Shown: in pieces, positions 16,579 to 24,574 of the stretch | Numbering within the stretch: the first letter of the stretch is position 1 | Layout of the letters: each line of letters opens with the position of its first letter | Source: Amycolatopsis vancoresmycina | GTDB lineage: Bacteria; Actinomycetota; Actinomycetes; Mycobacteriales; Pseudonocardiaceae | Direction: 5' to 3' | DNA: 64,000 nt | Assembly (NCBI RefSeq): GCF_000716785.1 | Contig: NZ_JNYY01000025.1 | Coordinates: 112,235 to 176,234, forward strand | Made by a program: the position numbers and the translations under genes | Notes under the pieces: model-generated | Told to the model about the DNA's origin: nothing | Seen by the model: the letters and a program-made list of their open reading frames with translations, nothing else | The model's database searches: none

Positions 16579-18405
16579 TTACTGCACCGCCGGGTAGGCG
16601 TTCTGGACCAGTTCCTCGAACTGGGTCTCGAACCACTTGCCCGACAGCGGGGCGTTCGGCAGCGCGCCGGTCAGGTTGCCGCCGTTGGCCTGCTGGCTGC
16701 CGTGGAACGTCGGGTCGCACATCGGGTCCGCGCCCTTGCCCTCGTCGTTCGGGATCTGGGTGCTCGCGCCGTCGGACTCACCCGGCGGCTTGATCCAGAC
16801 GTAGGCGTCGAAGTGCGCCGCGGGAGCCGCCGTGGGCCGCACGCCCAGCCCCGCCCCGCTCTGGTTGCACCAGTTGCCGCGGTGCAGCCGCCGGTCGATC
16901 CGGCCCGAGTTCACATAGCTGTCCACAGTGGACCCGGAAGCACCGCTGGGCCGGGCCGAGCCGCCCCAGCCGTTGCGCGAGGTGTCGATCAGCATGCCGA
17001 TGCCGCTGGGCAGGCCGGCCGAGACGAACGCGCTGTACATCGCCGAGGCGAACGGCACCTCCGCGAAGTACGGGTTGTACTGGTAGAACGTCGCCGACTT
17101 CAGCGGCTGCCCGCCCACGTTGAGGTTCGAGTCCGGCAGGTACGGCTCGGTCAGCGGCGTGTAGTTGGCCGTGTCGCTGATGAAGCCGTCGATGCTGTTG
17201 ACGCCGGCCGTGGTGCCCTGCAGCGTCTGCTTGACCAGGTTGACGAACGGCTGGAAGTTGCTGTCCCAGCCCAGCCACGCCGAGTGCGCGATGTCCAGGT
17301 AGTTGTAGACGTTGGTGATCGCGTGCAGCTTGTTCAGCGCGTACTGGATGCCCTGCGTGTACGCCCCGCTGGACTGCGCTTCCGCGCAGGTCGCCATCGA
17401 GGTGTTCGTGATCAGGTTCGGCAGCGAGTCCGGCTCGACGATCGCGACGATCCGCAGCGGCGCGTACTTCGCGTCGGACAGGATCGAGGCGATCGGGTCG
17501 ATGTACTCGCTCTTGTACCGGGCCAGGCCGTTCTGGGCGACCTTCAGCTCACCGTTGGACGCCAGCGCCGCGCAGTCGCGGTTCGGCAGGTCGTAGACGA
17601 CGATCTGGATGGTCACCGGCGTGCCGCCGCTCGCCTGGGACAGCGCCGCGTCGAGGTGCCCGCGCAGGCCGCGCGCGCTCGACGTGCCCTCGATCGCCGC
17701 GATCCGGTCCAGCCAGACCGCGGTCGAGGTGTTGGCCACCTTGGCCATCTGGGCACCGAGGGTGCCGCCCTTGGCCGCGGCCGCCGCGCTCACCTCGCCC
17801 GACCAGTCCGGGTTCACGTACCCCTTGGCCCCGGCGTACGGGTTCTCCACGTGGGTCCCCGGCTGCGGCGTCGTGGTGACCGTCGTCGGGGTGGTGGGCG
17901 TGGTCGGGGTCGTCGGCGTGGTCGGGGTCGTGGGCGTCGTCGGCGTGGTCGGCGTCGTCGACGTGCCGCCCGGGGTGCCGTCGCAGTGGTTGCCGTTGAG
18001 CGAGAACGACGTCGGGATCGTGTTCGTGCCCGAGTACGATCCGTTGAAACCGAAGTTCGCCGTGGCGTTCGTGCCCAGCGTCCCGCCCCACGACGGGTTC
18101 TTCGCGCTCACGTGCTTGCCGCTCTGGCTGAACGTGGCGCTCCAGCCCTGCTGCACCTGCTGGTTGCCGGCGAAGTCCCATTCGACGTTCCAGGACGAGA
18201 CGGAGTCGCCCAGGTTGGTCACCGCGATGTTGGCGGTGAAGCCGGTGTCCCACTGGTTGACCGTGTAGGTGACCTTGCAGCCGGTGGCGGCGCCCGCCGG
18301 ACTACCCCCGGCCACCAGCAATCCGGCGGTCATCGCCGCCGCCGTCAGAGAGGACGCCACGGCGAACCGTGACTTCCTCTTCGCGGACCAGAATTCACTC
18401 TTCAT
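16579..18405 (-). CDS. Secreted GH6 cellobiohydrolase with N-terminal CBM2
   Basis: A 608-residue inverting beta-1,4-glucanase that releases cellobiose, probably from non-reducing ends. Order: signal peptide (to about 40), CBM2 (about 43-140, CKVTYTVNQWDTGF), TTP linker, GH6 domain (about 190-605). Both GH6 signatures are present: VYDLPNRDCAA and IVEPDSLPNLI, whose Asp residues are the catalytic pair, plus NVYNYLDIAHSAWLGWD. The long loops and Thermobifida Cel6B-like C-terminus (WFETQFEELVQNAYPA) point to the exo type. Start ATG follows AAGGAG. It is third in the GH48-GH5-GH6 operon, 33 bases after GH5. Confidence 0.93.
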   Translation of the reverse strand: MKSEFWSAKRKSRFAVASSLTAAAMTAGLLVAGGSPAGAATGCKVTYTVNQWDTGFTANIAVTNLGDSVSSWNVEWDFAGNQQVQQGWSATFSQSGKHVSAKNPSWGGTLGTNATANFGFNGSYSGTNTIPTSFSLNGNHCDGTPGGTSTTPTTPTTPTTPTTPTTPTTPTTPTTVTTTPQPGTHVENPYAGAKGYVNPDWSGEVSAAAAAKGGTLGAQMAKVANTSTAVWLDRIAAIEGTSSARGLRGHLDAALSQASGGTPVTIQIVVYDLPNRDCAALASNGELKVAQNGLARYKSEYIDPIASILSDAKYAPLRIVAIVEPDSLPNLITNTSMATCAEAQSSGAYTQGIQYALNKLHAITNVYNYLDIAHSAWLGWDSNFQPFVNLVKQTLQGTTAGVNSIDGFISDTANYTPLTEPYLPDSNLNVGGQPLKSATFYQYNPYFAEVPFASAMYSAFVSAGLPSGIGMLIDTSRNGWGGSARPSGASGSTVDSYVNSGRIDRRLHRGNWCNQSGAGLGVRPTAAPAAHFDAYVWIKPPGESDGASTQIPNDEGKGADPMCDPTFHGSQQANGGNLTGALPNAPLSGKWFETQFEELVQNAYPAVQ

Positions 18406-18438
18406 CGAGTGCGCTCCTTCGTCGTTCGGTGGGGTGGG

Positions 18439-19968
18439 TCAGGTGGTGCAGGCGGTCGCGCCGACGGCGAAGCCGCCCGGTGCGCCGGTCGAGGGGCCGG
18501 TGGCCTGGATGCCGATCGACACCGAGGCGCCGCCGGCCAGGTCGGGCGCCCACGTGGGCGCCTTGGCCGTGGCCTGCTGTCCGGTCTGCGACACCGTGGC
18601 GTTCCAGCCGCCGGTGATCTGCGTGCCGGACGGCACGGTCCAGCCGAGCGCCCAGTTCTTCAGCGCGGACGTCCCGGTGTTCTTCAGGGTCACGGTGGCG
18701 ATGAACCCGCCCTGCCACGTGTTGTCGACGTGGTAGGTGACCGCGCAGCTCGCCGCGGGCGGCGGGTCGCCCGGACCGCCGCCCGAGCCCACCGGCGGGA
18801 TCAGGTACGGCTGCAGGATCGCCTGCTTGGTCTGGTTGACCGTGGTCCAGTCGTCGTTGAGGATGCCGCCGGTGTCCCCGGAGTTCGGGTTCCACGACCA
18901 GTACGTGAAGCTCATCCCGGACGGCCCCGACCCCGCGTACTTCATCAGTTCCTGCAGCCAGACCTTGTCGCGCGGGTCGGCGAGGGTGGAGCCGAACTCG
19001 CCGAGCAGCACCGGCGCGATGTTCTGCTTCTGCAGGTAGCCGAAGAAGTGGTCCCACAGCGCGGGCAGGTTCGCCGGGAACGCCGGGTCGGAGAACCACG
19101 TCTGGGCGAACACCGACGTCGCGTACTCGTGCGCCGAGTACACCAGCTTGTCCGGTTTGGACAGTCGCACCGGGAACTGCTTCGCGCCGGAGAGGTTTCC
19201 GCCCCACCAGCCGCACTGCGGGTCGCCGGTGCCGCTGACGCAGTCCACGCCCTCGACCACGATCAGCCAGTCCGGGTTGGCCGCCAGCACGGCGTTGCCG
19301 GCCCGTTCGGCGGCGAGCCGCCAGTCGGTCGCGGTGTCGCCGCAGCCCCAGCAGGCCCCGCCGCCGCCCTGGATCGAGTGCGGCTCGTTGTGCAGGTCCG
19401 CGCCGATCACCGTCGGGTTGCCCTTGTAGTGCTGGGCCAGCATCGTCCAGTCGGAGATCCACCGGCTTTCGGAGTACGCGCTGGTGTACCAGAGCGGGGA
19501 CTGCGCGCCGGAGTCCGGCCGGTGCCGGTCCAGCAGCACGCGCATGCCCTTGACACCGGCGTATGCGACGATCTTGTCCAGCACCTGCAGCCCGGTCAGG
19601 CCCTGCAGGTCCGGGTTCGCCACCTGGTCGATGCTGACCGGCTTCGAGCCGCTGTCGAACAGCTGGTTCGAGTACGGCAGCCGCAGCGTGTTGTACCCGA
19701 GCCCGGCCATCTGGTCGAGCATGTCCTTGTAGTTGCGGCTCCACAGGCCGTGCGGCGAGTAGTTGGCCGTCTCGGCGCCGAACCAGTTGACCCCGGTCAT
19801 CCGGACCGGCGCGCCGGTCGAGTCCACCAGCTGGGAGCCGGAAGCGTGCCAGAACCCGGTGCCGGTACCGGTCGCCGCGGTGGTCTGGAGGGCCGCGGCG
19901 GCCGGGGACGCCGTGAGAACGGCGCCCCCGACCAGTGCGGCGACCACCAGTGAGAGCAGTCGCTTCAT
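18439..19968 (-). CDS. Secreted GH5 endoglucanase with C-terminal CBM2
   Basis: A 509-residue retaining endo-beta-1,4-glucanase. Signal peptide to about 32, GH5 barrel about 35-395, Gly/Pro linker, CBM2 about 405-509. The acid/base Glu is in GADLHNEPHS and the nucleophile Glu in VLLGEFGSTL. LLDRHRPDSG, with an Arg-His-Arg pattern, fits the actinobacterial GH5_1 group. ATG at 19968 lies 10 bases after the GH48 stop, and its AAAGG ribosome site overlaps that stop, so the two are one transcript. Confidence 0.93.
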   Translation of the reverse strand: MKRLLSLVVAALVGGAVLTASPAAAALQTTAATGTGTGFWHASGSQLVDSTGAPVRMTGVNWFGAETANYSPHGLWSRNYKDMLDQMAGLGYNTLRLPYSNQLFDSGSKPVSIDQVANPDLQGLTGLQVLDKIVAYAGVKGMRVLLDRHRPDSGAQSPLWYTSAYSESRWISDWTMLAQHYKGNPTVIGADLHNEPHSIQGGGGACWGCGDTATDWRLAAERAGNAVLAANPDWLIVVEGVDCVSGTGDPQCGWWGGNLSGAKQFPVRLSKPDKLVYSAHEYATSVFAQTWFSDPAFPANLPALWDHFFGYLQKQNIAPVLLGEFGSTLADPRDKVWLQELMKYAGSGPSGMSFTYWSWNPNSGDTGGILNDDWTTVNQTKQAILQPYLIPPVGSGGGPGDPPPAASCAVTYHVDNTWQGGFIATVTLKNTGTSALKNWALGWTVPSGTQITGGWNATVSQTGQQATAKAPTWAPDLAGGASVSIGIQATGPSTGAPGGFAVGATACTT

Positions 19969-19978
19969 CAAGTGCCTT

Positions 19979-22897
19979 TCAGCCGAACAGGGCGACGTGC
20001 GCGGCGAACGCCGTGGCGATCTCCGACTGCGCCCAGAACCGGTGGTAGGTGAACGTCGGCGCGGCGCCACCGTCCAGGTAGGACTGGACCTTCGGCCACT
20101 GCGGGTCGCTCTTGTAGAACGAGCGGATCGACAGGAACGTCGAGTTCGCGTTGATCGGGTCGCCGTTCGGCATCGTGCCGCTCCAGCCCGAGGGCACGTA
20201 GAGCCCCTGGTCCGTGGTGGCGTTGTAGGTGTCGTCGAACCGGTTGTAGTCCGTCCGGGTCTCCGGCACCGCGATGCCCTTGCTGTCGGCGTTCGCGGTC
20301 AGGGCGGTGAGCAGCTGCTCCCCGACCGTCTTCGCCTGGGCGTTGCTCGACCCCGACGCGTAGTACAGCAGCGTCTTGGCCAGCGAAGCCGCGACACCCA
20401 CGTCCTGGCTGAAGTTCTTCACCGTGACGTGCAGGCCGGTGTTCGCACCCGGGCTGGTGGCGTTCCAGGTGTCCGGCGCGCCGCTCCAGGTCAGGTCGGA
20501 CGGGATCTGGAAGCTGCCGCCGGCGCCGACCGTGGTGTTCGCGATCGCCCAGGGCACCCACTTGTCGAGGATCTTCTTGGCGCGGGCGTCGTTCGTCGCC
20601 TGGTAGTACTCGGCGATCCGCTCCATGCCCCAGGTCTGGAAGCCGAACCACTGGTTGCTCGGCGGGTCGTGCCAGACCGGCTGGTAGTCGTAGAACATCC
20701 CGTAGAAGGTCGGCGTGCCCGACGGCGGGGTGCCGTACTGGCCGTCCCAGCTGTTCGTCGCGCCGCCGGCGAGGCCGCCTTCGGAGGACTGCAGCCACTG
20801 CAGGAACTCCAGCTGCCGGCCGAGGCTGGTCGCCCAGTCCTGCGCACCGGTCGCCGAGGTGACCTTCAGGCCCGGGTCGTTGGCCAGCGCGTACGCGGCC
20901 AGCGGGTTCTGGTAGCCCTGGTGCGCCGCGCCGTCCCCGATCCGCCACGCCCACGCGCTGGAGGAGTCCATCGAACCGCCCCAGGCGTAGTACCACGAGA
21001 TCAGGTAGTGCTCGCTGTCCTTGCCGGTGCCGGCCGCGCAGCTCGACGCGCCGACGCAGTTGCCGATCTTCTTGAAGTACTTGTCGAACAGCGAGTACCG
21101 GAGGTAGTCGCCCATCTTCGACGCCTTCTTCACCACGGCCGAGACATCGGCGCTCTTGCCCTGCGCGGCCGCCCACTTCTCTGCCTGGAAGGCCACCTGC
21201 ACGGCGCGGGCGTCCGCGTCGGGCGCGTCGGTGTACTTCCACTGCTTGGCGTAGGAGGAGTCGCCGGTGAACAGGTCGAGGTACCCGTTCTTGCCACCGA
21301 ACTTCAGCAGGTCGCAGCTGGGCTGGGTGACCGTCTCCCAGACCGACTCCTGCGAGCCGCGCTGGAAGGTGTTGATGAACGCCGGCGCGGTGTTGGTGCC
21401 GTCCTCGCAGTGCCCGAACTTGTAGATGTTGTCCACGTCGAGCAGCCAGTGCATGCCGTAGACGTCCGCGGAACCGTAGGCCGCCTTGAGCTCGGCCGCG
21501 ATCGGGTCGGACCCGACGGAGACGCCGCTCTGCAGCTGCGACGGGTACTGCTTCGGGCTGGGGTACTCGGCCGCGTAGGTGGCGGGCTTGCTCGCGTTGT
21601 AGCCGGAGTTGCCCGGCTGGTCCGCCGCCGACGGGATCGCGTACGTCTCGATCGACGTCCACGCCTGGTTGAACGGGGACCAGTCACCGGTCACCCGGCC
21701 GTACGCCGCTTCGAGCCAGAGGTAGTAGCTGAACGCCTCCGACGTCGTCTCGTGGCCGTGGTCCGGTGCCTCGACGATCAGCGTCTCGATCGAGTGGTAG
21801 GGCACCAGGATGTTCCCGAACTTGCGGAAGTAGCCGTTGTTCGGGTCCTTGATCTTGTTGTACTGCGTGAGGAACGCGAGCTGGTAGTCCGAAGTGGACG
21901 ACGAGATCTCGTTGACCGTCACGGTGGCCGCGGTGTAGCCGCTGCTGCTCGCGGTGAAGGTCGCGCTGCCCAGGTCGCCCCCGTTGTCGGCGCTGGTGAC
22001 CGTCACGTTCTGCGGCACGTTCCAGTTCGACGTCGTGAACGTCAGGCTCGCCGGGCTCGCGGTGAGGTCCGTGCTGCCGGCCGTGCGCGCGACGGCCACG
22101 GTGACCGGGGCGCTCGGGGCGCCGGCGAGGCTGACCGCGAACGTCGTCGTGCCGCCCTGCTTGACCTGCGCGGTCGCCGGGGAGGCGACGATCGTCGGCC
22201 CGGAGAGGACCTTCACGCTGACCGGGCTCGAGGTGGTGCTCGCGCCCTTGTTGTCGTAGGCCTTCGCGGTGATCGAGTACGTCCCGGCCGGGACGTTGCC
22301 CCAGCTGCCCTCGAACGGCGCGGCCGTGTCGGTGGCCAGCAGCGTGTCGCCGGCGTAGAACTCGACCTTGCTGACCGTGCCGTCGCTGTCGGCGGCCGTG
22401 GCGGCCAGCGGGATCGTCGCCGGGGCGTAGTACGTGCCGGTTGAACTCGGCGAGGTCAGCGTGACCGTCGGTGCCTTGTTCGCGCCGGTGCACGCGGTGC
22501 CGTTCACCGAGAAGTCGGTGGGCGGCCGGTTGGCCGAGCCCTTCGAGCCGTTGAAGCCGAACGACGTGCTGGCCCCGGTGCCCAGGTGGCCGTTGTAGGA
22601 CATGTTCGTCGCGGTGACCGCGGCGCCGGACTGGGCGAACGTGGCGCTCCAGCCCTGCTGGACCTTCTGGCCGTCGAGGAACGTCCAGCCGACCTTCCAG
22701 CTGTCGAACGGTGCGCCGTCGTTGCGCAGCGAGACGTTGGCGGTGAACCCGGTGTCCCAGTCGTTGGTGGTGTAGGTGACGGAACAGGCGATGTCGGCGC
22801 CGAGCGCCGGTGGTGGGGCGACCACCGCGCCCGTGACCGCCAGCACGGCCGAGGCCAGTGCCAGCGCACGGGCGCGCTTTCGGGGAGAGGAACGCAT
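19979..22897 (-). CDS. Secreted GH48 processive cellulase, CBM2-Ig-GH48
   Basis: A 972-residue reducing-end cellobiohydrolase and lead gene of the operon. Order: signal peptide (to about 33), CBM2 (about 35-135), bacterial Ig-like domain (about 138-228, APTVTLTSPSSTGTYYAPATI, then VEFYAGDTLLATD), a second beta-sandwich of about 100 residues (GPTIVASPATAQVKQGG to VTVNEI), then GH48 (about 335-972). The catalytic-acid motif APDHGHETTSEAFSYYLWLEA is split here as APDHGHETTSEAF plus SYYLWLEA. The fibronectin-III domain common in actinobacterial GH48 enzymes is replaced by these two modules. The start ATG follows AAAGGAG. A CebR box and a TTTACA-type promoter lie upstream. Confidence 0.93.
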   Translation of the reverse strand: MRSSPRKRARALALASAVLAVTGAVVAPPPALGADIACSVTYTTNDWDTGFTANVSLRNDGAPFDSWKVGWTFLDGQKVQQGWSATFAQSGAAVTATNMSYNGHLGTGASTSFGFNGSKGSANRPPTDFSVNGTACTGANKAPTVTLTSPSSTGTYYAPATIPLAATAADSDGTVSKVEFYAGDTLLATDTAAPFEGSWGNVPAGTYSITAKAYDNKGASTTSSPVSVKVLSGPTIVASPATAQVKQGGTTTFAVSLAGAPSAPVTVAVARTAGSTDLTASPASLTFTTSNWNVPQNVTVTSADNGGDLGSATFTASSSGYTAATVTVNEISSSTSDYQLAFLTQYNKIKDPNNGYFRKFGNILVPYHSIETLIVEAPDHGHETTSEAFSYYLWLEAAYGRVTGDWSPFNQAWTSIETYAIPSAADQPGNSGYNASKPATYAAEYPSPKQYPSQLQSGVSVGSDPIAAELKAAYGSADVYGMHWLLDVDNIYKFGHCEDGTNTAPAFINTFQRGSQESVWETVTQPSCDLLKFGGKNGYLDLFTGDSSYAKQWKYTDAPDADARAVQVAFQAEKWAAAQGKSADVSAVVKKASKMGDYLRYSLFDKYFKKIGNCVGASSCAAGTGKDSEHYLISWYYAWGGSMDSSSAWAWRIGDGAAHQGYQNPLAAYALANDPGLKVTSATGAQDWATSLGRQLEFLQWLQSSEGGLAGGATNSWDGQYGTPPSGTPTFYGMFYDYQPVWHDPPSNQWFGFQTWGMERIAEYYQATNDARAKKILDKWVPWAIANTTVGAGGSFQIPSDLTWSGAPDTWNATSPGANTGLHVTVKNFSQDVGVAASLAKTLLYYASGSSNAQAKTVGEQLLTALTANADSKGIAVPETRTDYNRFDDTYNATTDQGLYVPSGWSGTMPNGDPINANSTFLSIRSFYKSDPQWPKVQSYLDGGAAPTFTYHRFWAQSEIATAFAAHVALFG

Positions 22898-22935
22898 GGC
22901 TGCGGAACTCCTTTGTCCGTAGGGAGCCAGCGATC

Positions 22936-22949
22936 TGGGAGCGCTTCCA
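22936..22949. promoter_or_regulatory. CebR operator of the GH48-GH5-GH6 operon
   Basis: TGGAAGCGCTCCCA read on the minus strand, the same variant as the GH74 and Cip1 boxes. It is 9 bases after the predicted -10. Confidence 0.85.
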
Positions 22950-22958
22950 GGCGCAGAC

Positions 22959-22986
22959 GGTAGCCAGCCGGAAACCTGGATGTAAA
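22959..22986 (-). promoter_or_regulatory. Predicted promoter of the cellulase operon
   Basis: Minus strand TTTACA (complement of 22981-22986), 16 bases, GCTACC (complement of 22959-22964). It is the third example of the TTTACA-N16-NNTACC layout. Confidence 0.5.
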
Positions 22987-23258
22987 GAATCGAGTCAGAA
23001 GGACACCGCGGGTCCGGACGTCACACCTGCGCGCCGGGCGAACGCCGGCCCGCTGAACGCTCCTGAACAGCCGCCACCGTTCGTCGCGTTGTCACCCGTT
23101 CGGCCTAGCGAGACGGTTACGTGGCGTGCAATGAAACGTTATTTAGCGCCAAACGTGTACACCTGAGCGCCGAGGCTCCCACCGAGCGGGCAACGTCATC
23201 CGGCCGAGCACACGGCGAGTTGACCGCGGCCGGGCGCGCCGGCACGCGCCCAGGTGGC

Positions 23259-23332
23259 CGACACGCGTGTCCGGATGGACGACACGCGTGATTCCCGGGA
23301 CGACACGCGTACCCCGGCGGACGACACGGGGG
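23259..23332 (+). repeat. Four tandem 21-base repeats, CGACACGCGT core
   Basis: CGACACGCGT starts at 23259, 23280 and 23301, and a shortened CGACACG at 23322, exactly 21 bases apart. The remaining 11 bases of each unit vary but tend to end CCGGnnGGA. The array runs up to the cebR stop codon. In the 22987-23258 part of this gap I see no gene or clear signal. Confidence 0.8.
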
Positions 23333-24388
23333 TCAGCTCGAGGCGCGGACCGCCAGGGAGACCGGGAGGACGTGCTGGCGGGGCTTCAGGTCCTGGTCGT
23401 CGAGCAGCTGCATGAGGATTTCGACCATGGCGTGGACCTGCTCGCGGGGGTCCTGGTGGACCGACGTCAGGGGCGGGTCCATGGCCGGGGCCAGGGTGGC
23501 GTTGTCGTCGAAGCTGACCACCGCGACGTCGTCCGGGATGCGGCGGCCCGCCGCGTCGAGGGTGCGCAGCGCGCCCACCGCCATCATGTCGCTGGCGACG
23601 AACACCGCGTCGAGGTCCGGGCGCCGGGCGAGCAGCGCGGACATCGCATTGGCCCCGCCGGAGAGCGTGAAGTCGGCCTCTTCGGCCAGGTCGGCGGGGT
23701 CGAGCCCGGCGTCGAGCAGGGTCTTGCGCCAGCCGGCGAGCCGGTCGATCGGGGCGCTCTGGTCCTGCGGCCCGGCGACCGTGGCGATCCGCCGCCGCCC
23801 GGCCGCGACCAGGTGCTGCACCGCCAGCCGGGCGCCGCCCTCGTTGTCGAAGTCGACGACGTGCACGCCGCGCCGGATGCCGGCCGCCTGCCCGCCGAAC
23901 ACGATCGGGATCCGCAGCAGCCGCAGCGCCTTGGGCAGCGGGTCGGCGCGGTGCGGCGCGAAGACGAGCGCGCCGTCGACGTGGCCGCCCTCGAGGAACC
24001 GCACGGTCTTGCTCAGGTCCTCGCGGGTGTCGCTGAAGATCAGCACCATCTGGCGGCCGACGTCGGCGAGCTCGCGGTAGCCGGCGCGCACGACGGCGGT
24101 GCGGTAGTGGTCGAGCAGCAGGTCCTCGGGCTCCGACAGCACCACGGCGACCGCCCCGGTGCGGCGGGTGACCAGCGACCGCGCTGCTTGGTTCGGGGAA
24201 TAGCCCAGGTCACGGGCCGCGGCGAGCACCTTCTCGCGCGCCGCCGCACTGACGTACGCGTCGTCGTTCAGCGCGCGCGACGCCGTCGACCGCGACACGC
24301 CGGCGAACGCCGCGACGTCCTCCAGTGTCGGCCGTTCTTCATCCCCTGCTCGAGGCCCCACGGCACCGCCCTCATTCACCACAACCAC
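23333..24388 (-). CDS. cebR: CebR-type LacI repressor
   Basis: A 351-residue LacI/GalR regulator with N-terminal HTH (LEDVAAFAGVSRSTASRALN), hinge helix (NQAARSLVTRRTG) and a full sugar-sensor domain (VVFGGQAAGIRRGVHVVDFDN, then DAVFVASDMMAVGALRTL, then VSFDDNATLAPAMDPPLTSV). It is divergent from cebE with three operator-like sites between them. In Streptomyces and Thermobifida such repressors hold the cellulase operators and release them on cellobiose or cellotriose. Three in-frame GTG codons (24388, 24382, 24379) compete as start and the choice is uncertain by three residues. Confidence 0.88.
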   Translation of the reverse strand: MVVVNEGGAVGPRAGDEERPTLEDVAAFAGVSRSTASRALNDDAYVSAAAREKVLAAARDLGYSPNQAARSLVTRRTGAVAVVLSEPEDLLLDHYRTAVVRAGYRELADVGRQMVLIFSDTREDLSKTVRFLEGGHVDGALVFAPHRADPLPKALRLLRIPIVFGGQAAGIRRGVHVVDFDNEGGARLAVQHLVAAGRRRIATVAGPQDQSAPIDRLAGWRKTLLDAGLDPADLAEEADFTLSGGANAMSALLARRPDLDAVFVASDMMAVGALRTLDAAGRRIPDDVAVVSFDDNATLAPAMDPPLTSVHQDPREQVHAMVEILMQLLDDQDLKPRQHVLPVSLAVRASS

Positions 24389-24427
24389 CCTGACGGACTC
24401 AGCTTAACGTTCACGCAAGCCGGCGTC

Positions 24428-24441
24428 CGGGAGCGCTCCTC
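24428..24441. promoter_or_regulatory. Degenerate CebR box near the cebR start
   Basis: CGGGAGCGCTCCTC keeps the central GGGAGCGCTCC and lies 40 bases upstream of cebR, so it could give autoregulation. Confidence 0.55.
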
Positions 24442-24467
24442 GCAGGAAACACTCCGGTTACGACCTC

Positions 24468-24496
24468 TTGACACCGGTGAACGCCCCCACCAGACT
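24468..24496 (+). promoter_or_regulatory. Predicted cebE promoter
   Basis: TTGACA (24468-24473), 17 bases, CAGACT (24491-24496). Confidence 0.6.
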
Positions 24497-24506
24497 CTGC
24501 CACACC

Positions 24507-24520
24507 TGGGAGCGCTCCCA
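24507..24520. promoter_or_regulatory. Perfect CebR operator of cebEFG
   Basis: TGGGAGCGCTCCCA, the only exact 14-of-14 copy in the window, 11 bases past the predicted -10 of cebE. A half-site TGAGAGCGCTCATT follows at 24537-24550. Confidence 0.9.
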
Positions 24521-24574
24521 GATCGGCTCCCAGCAGTGAGAGCGCTCATTCCCGTCAACAAGGTGGTTGGACAC

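Noticed and set aside
16318..18372. Long plus-strand frame opposite GH6
   Set aside because: Arg/Val/Gly-rich shadow with no start signal. GH6 motifs are on the other strand.
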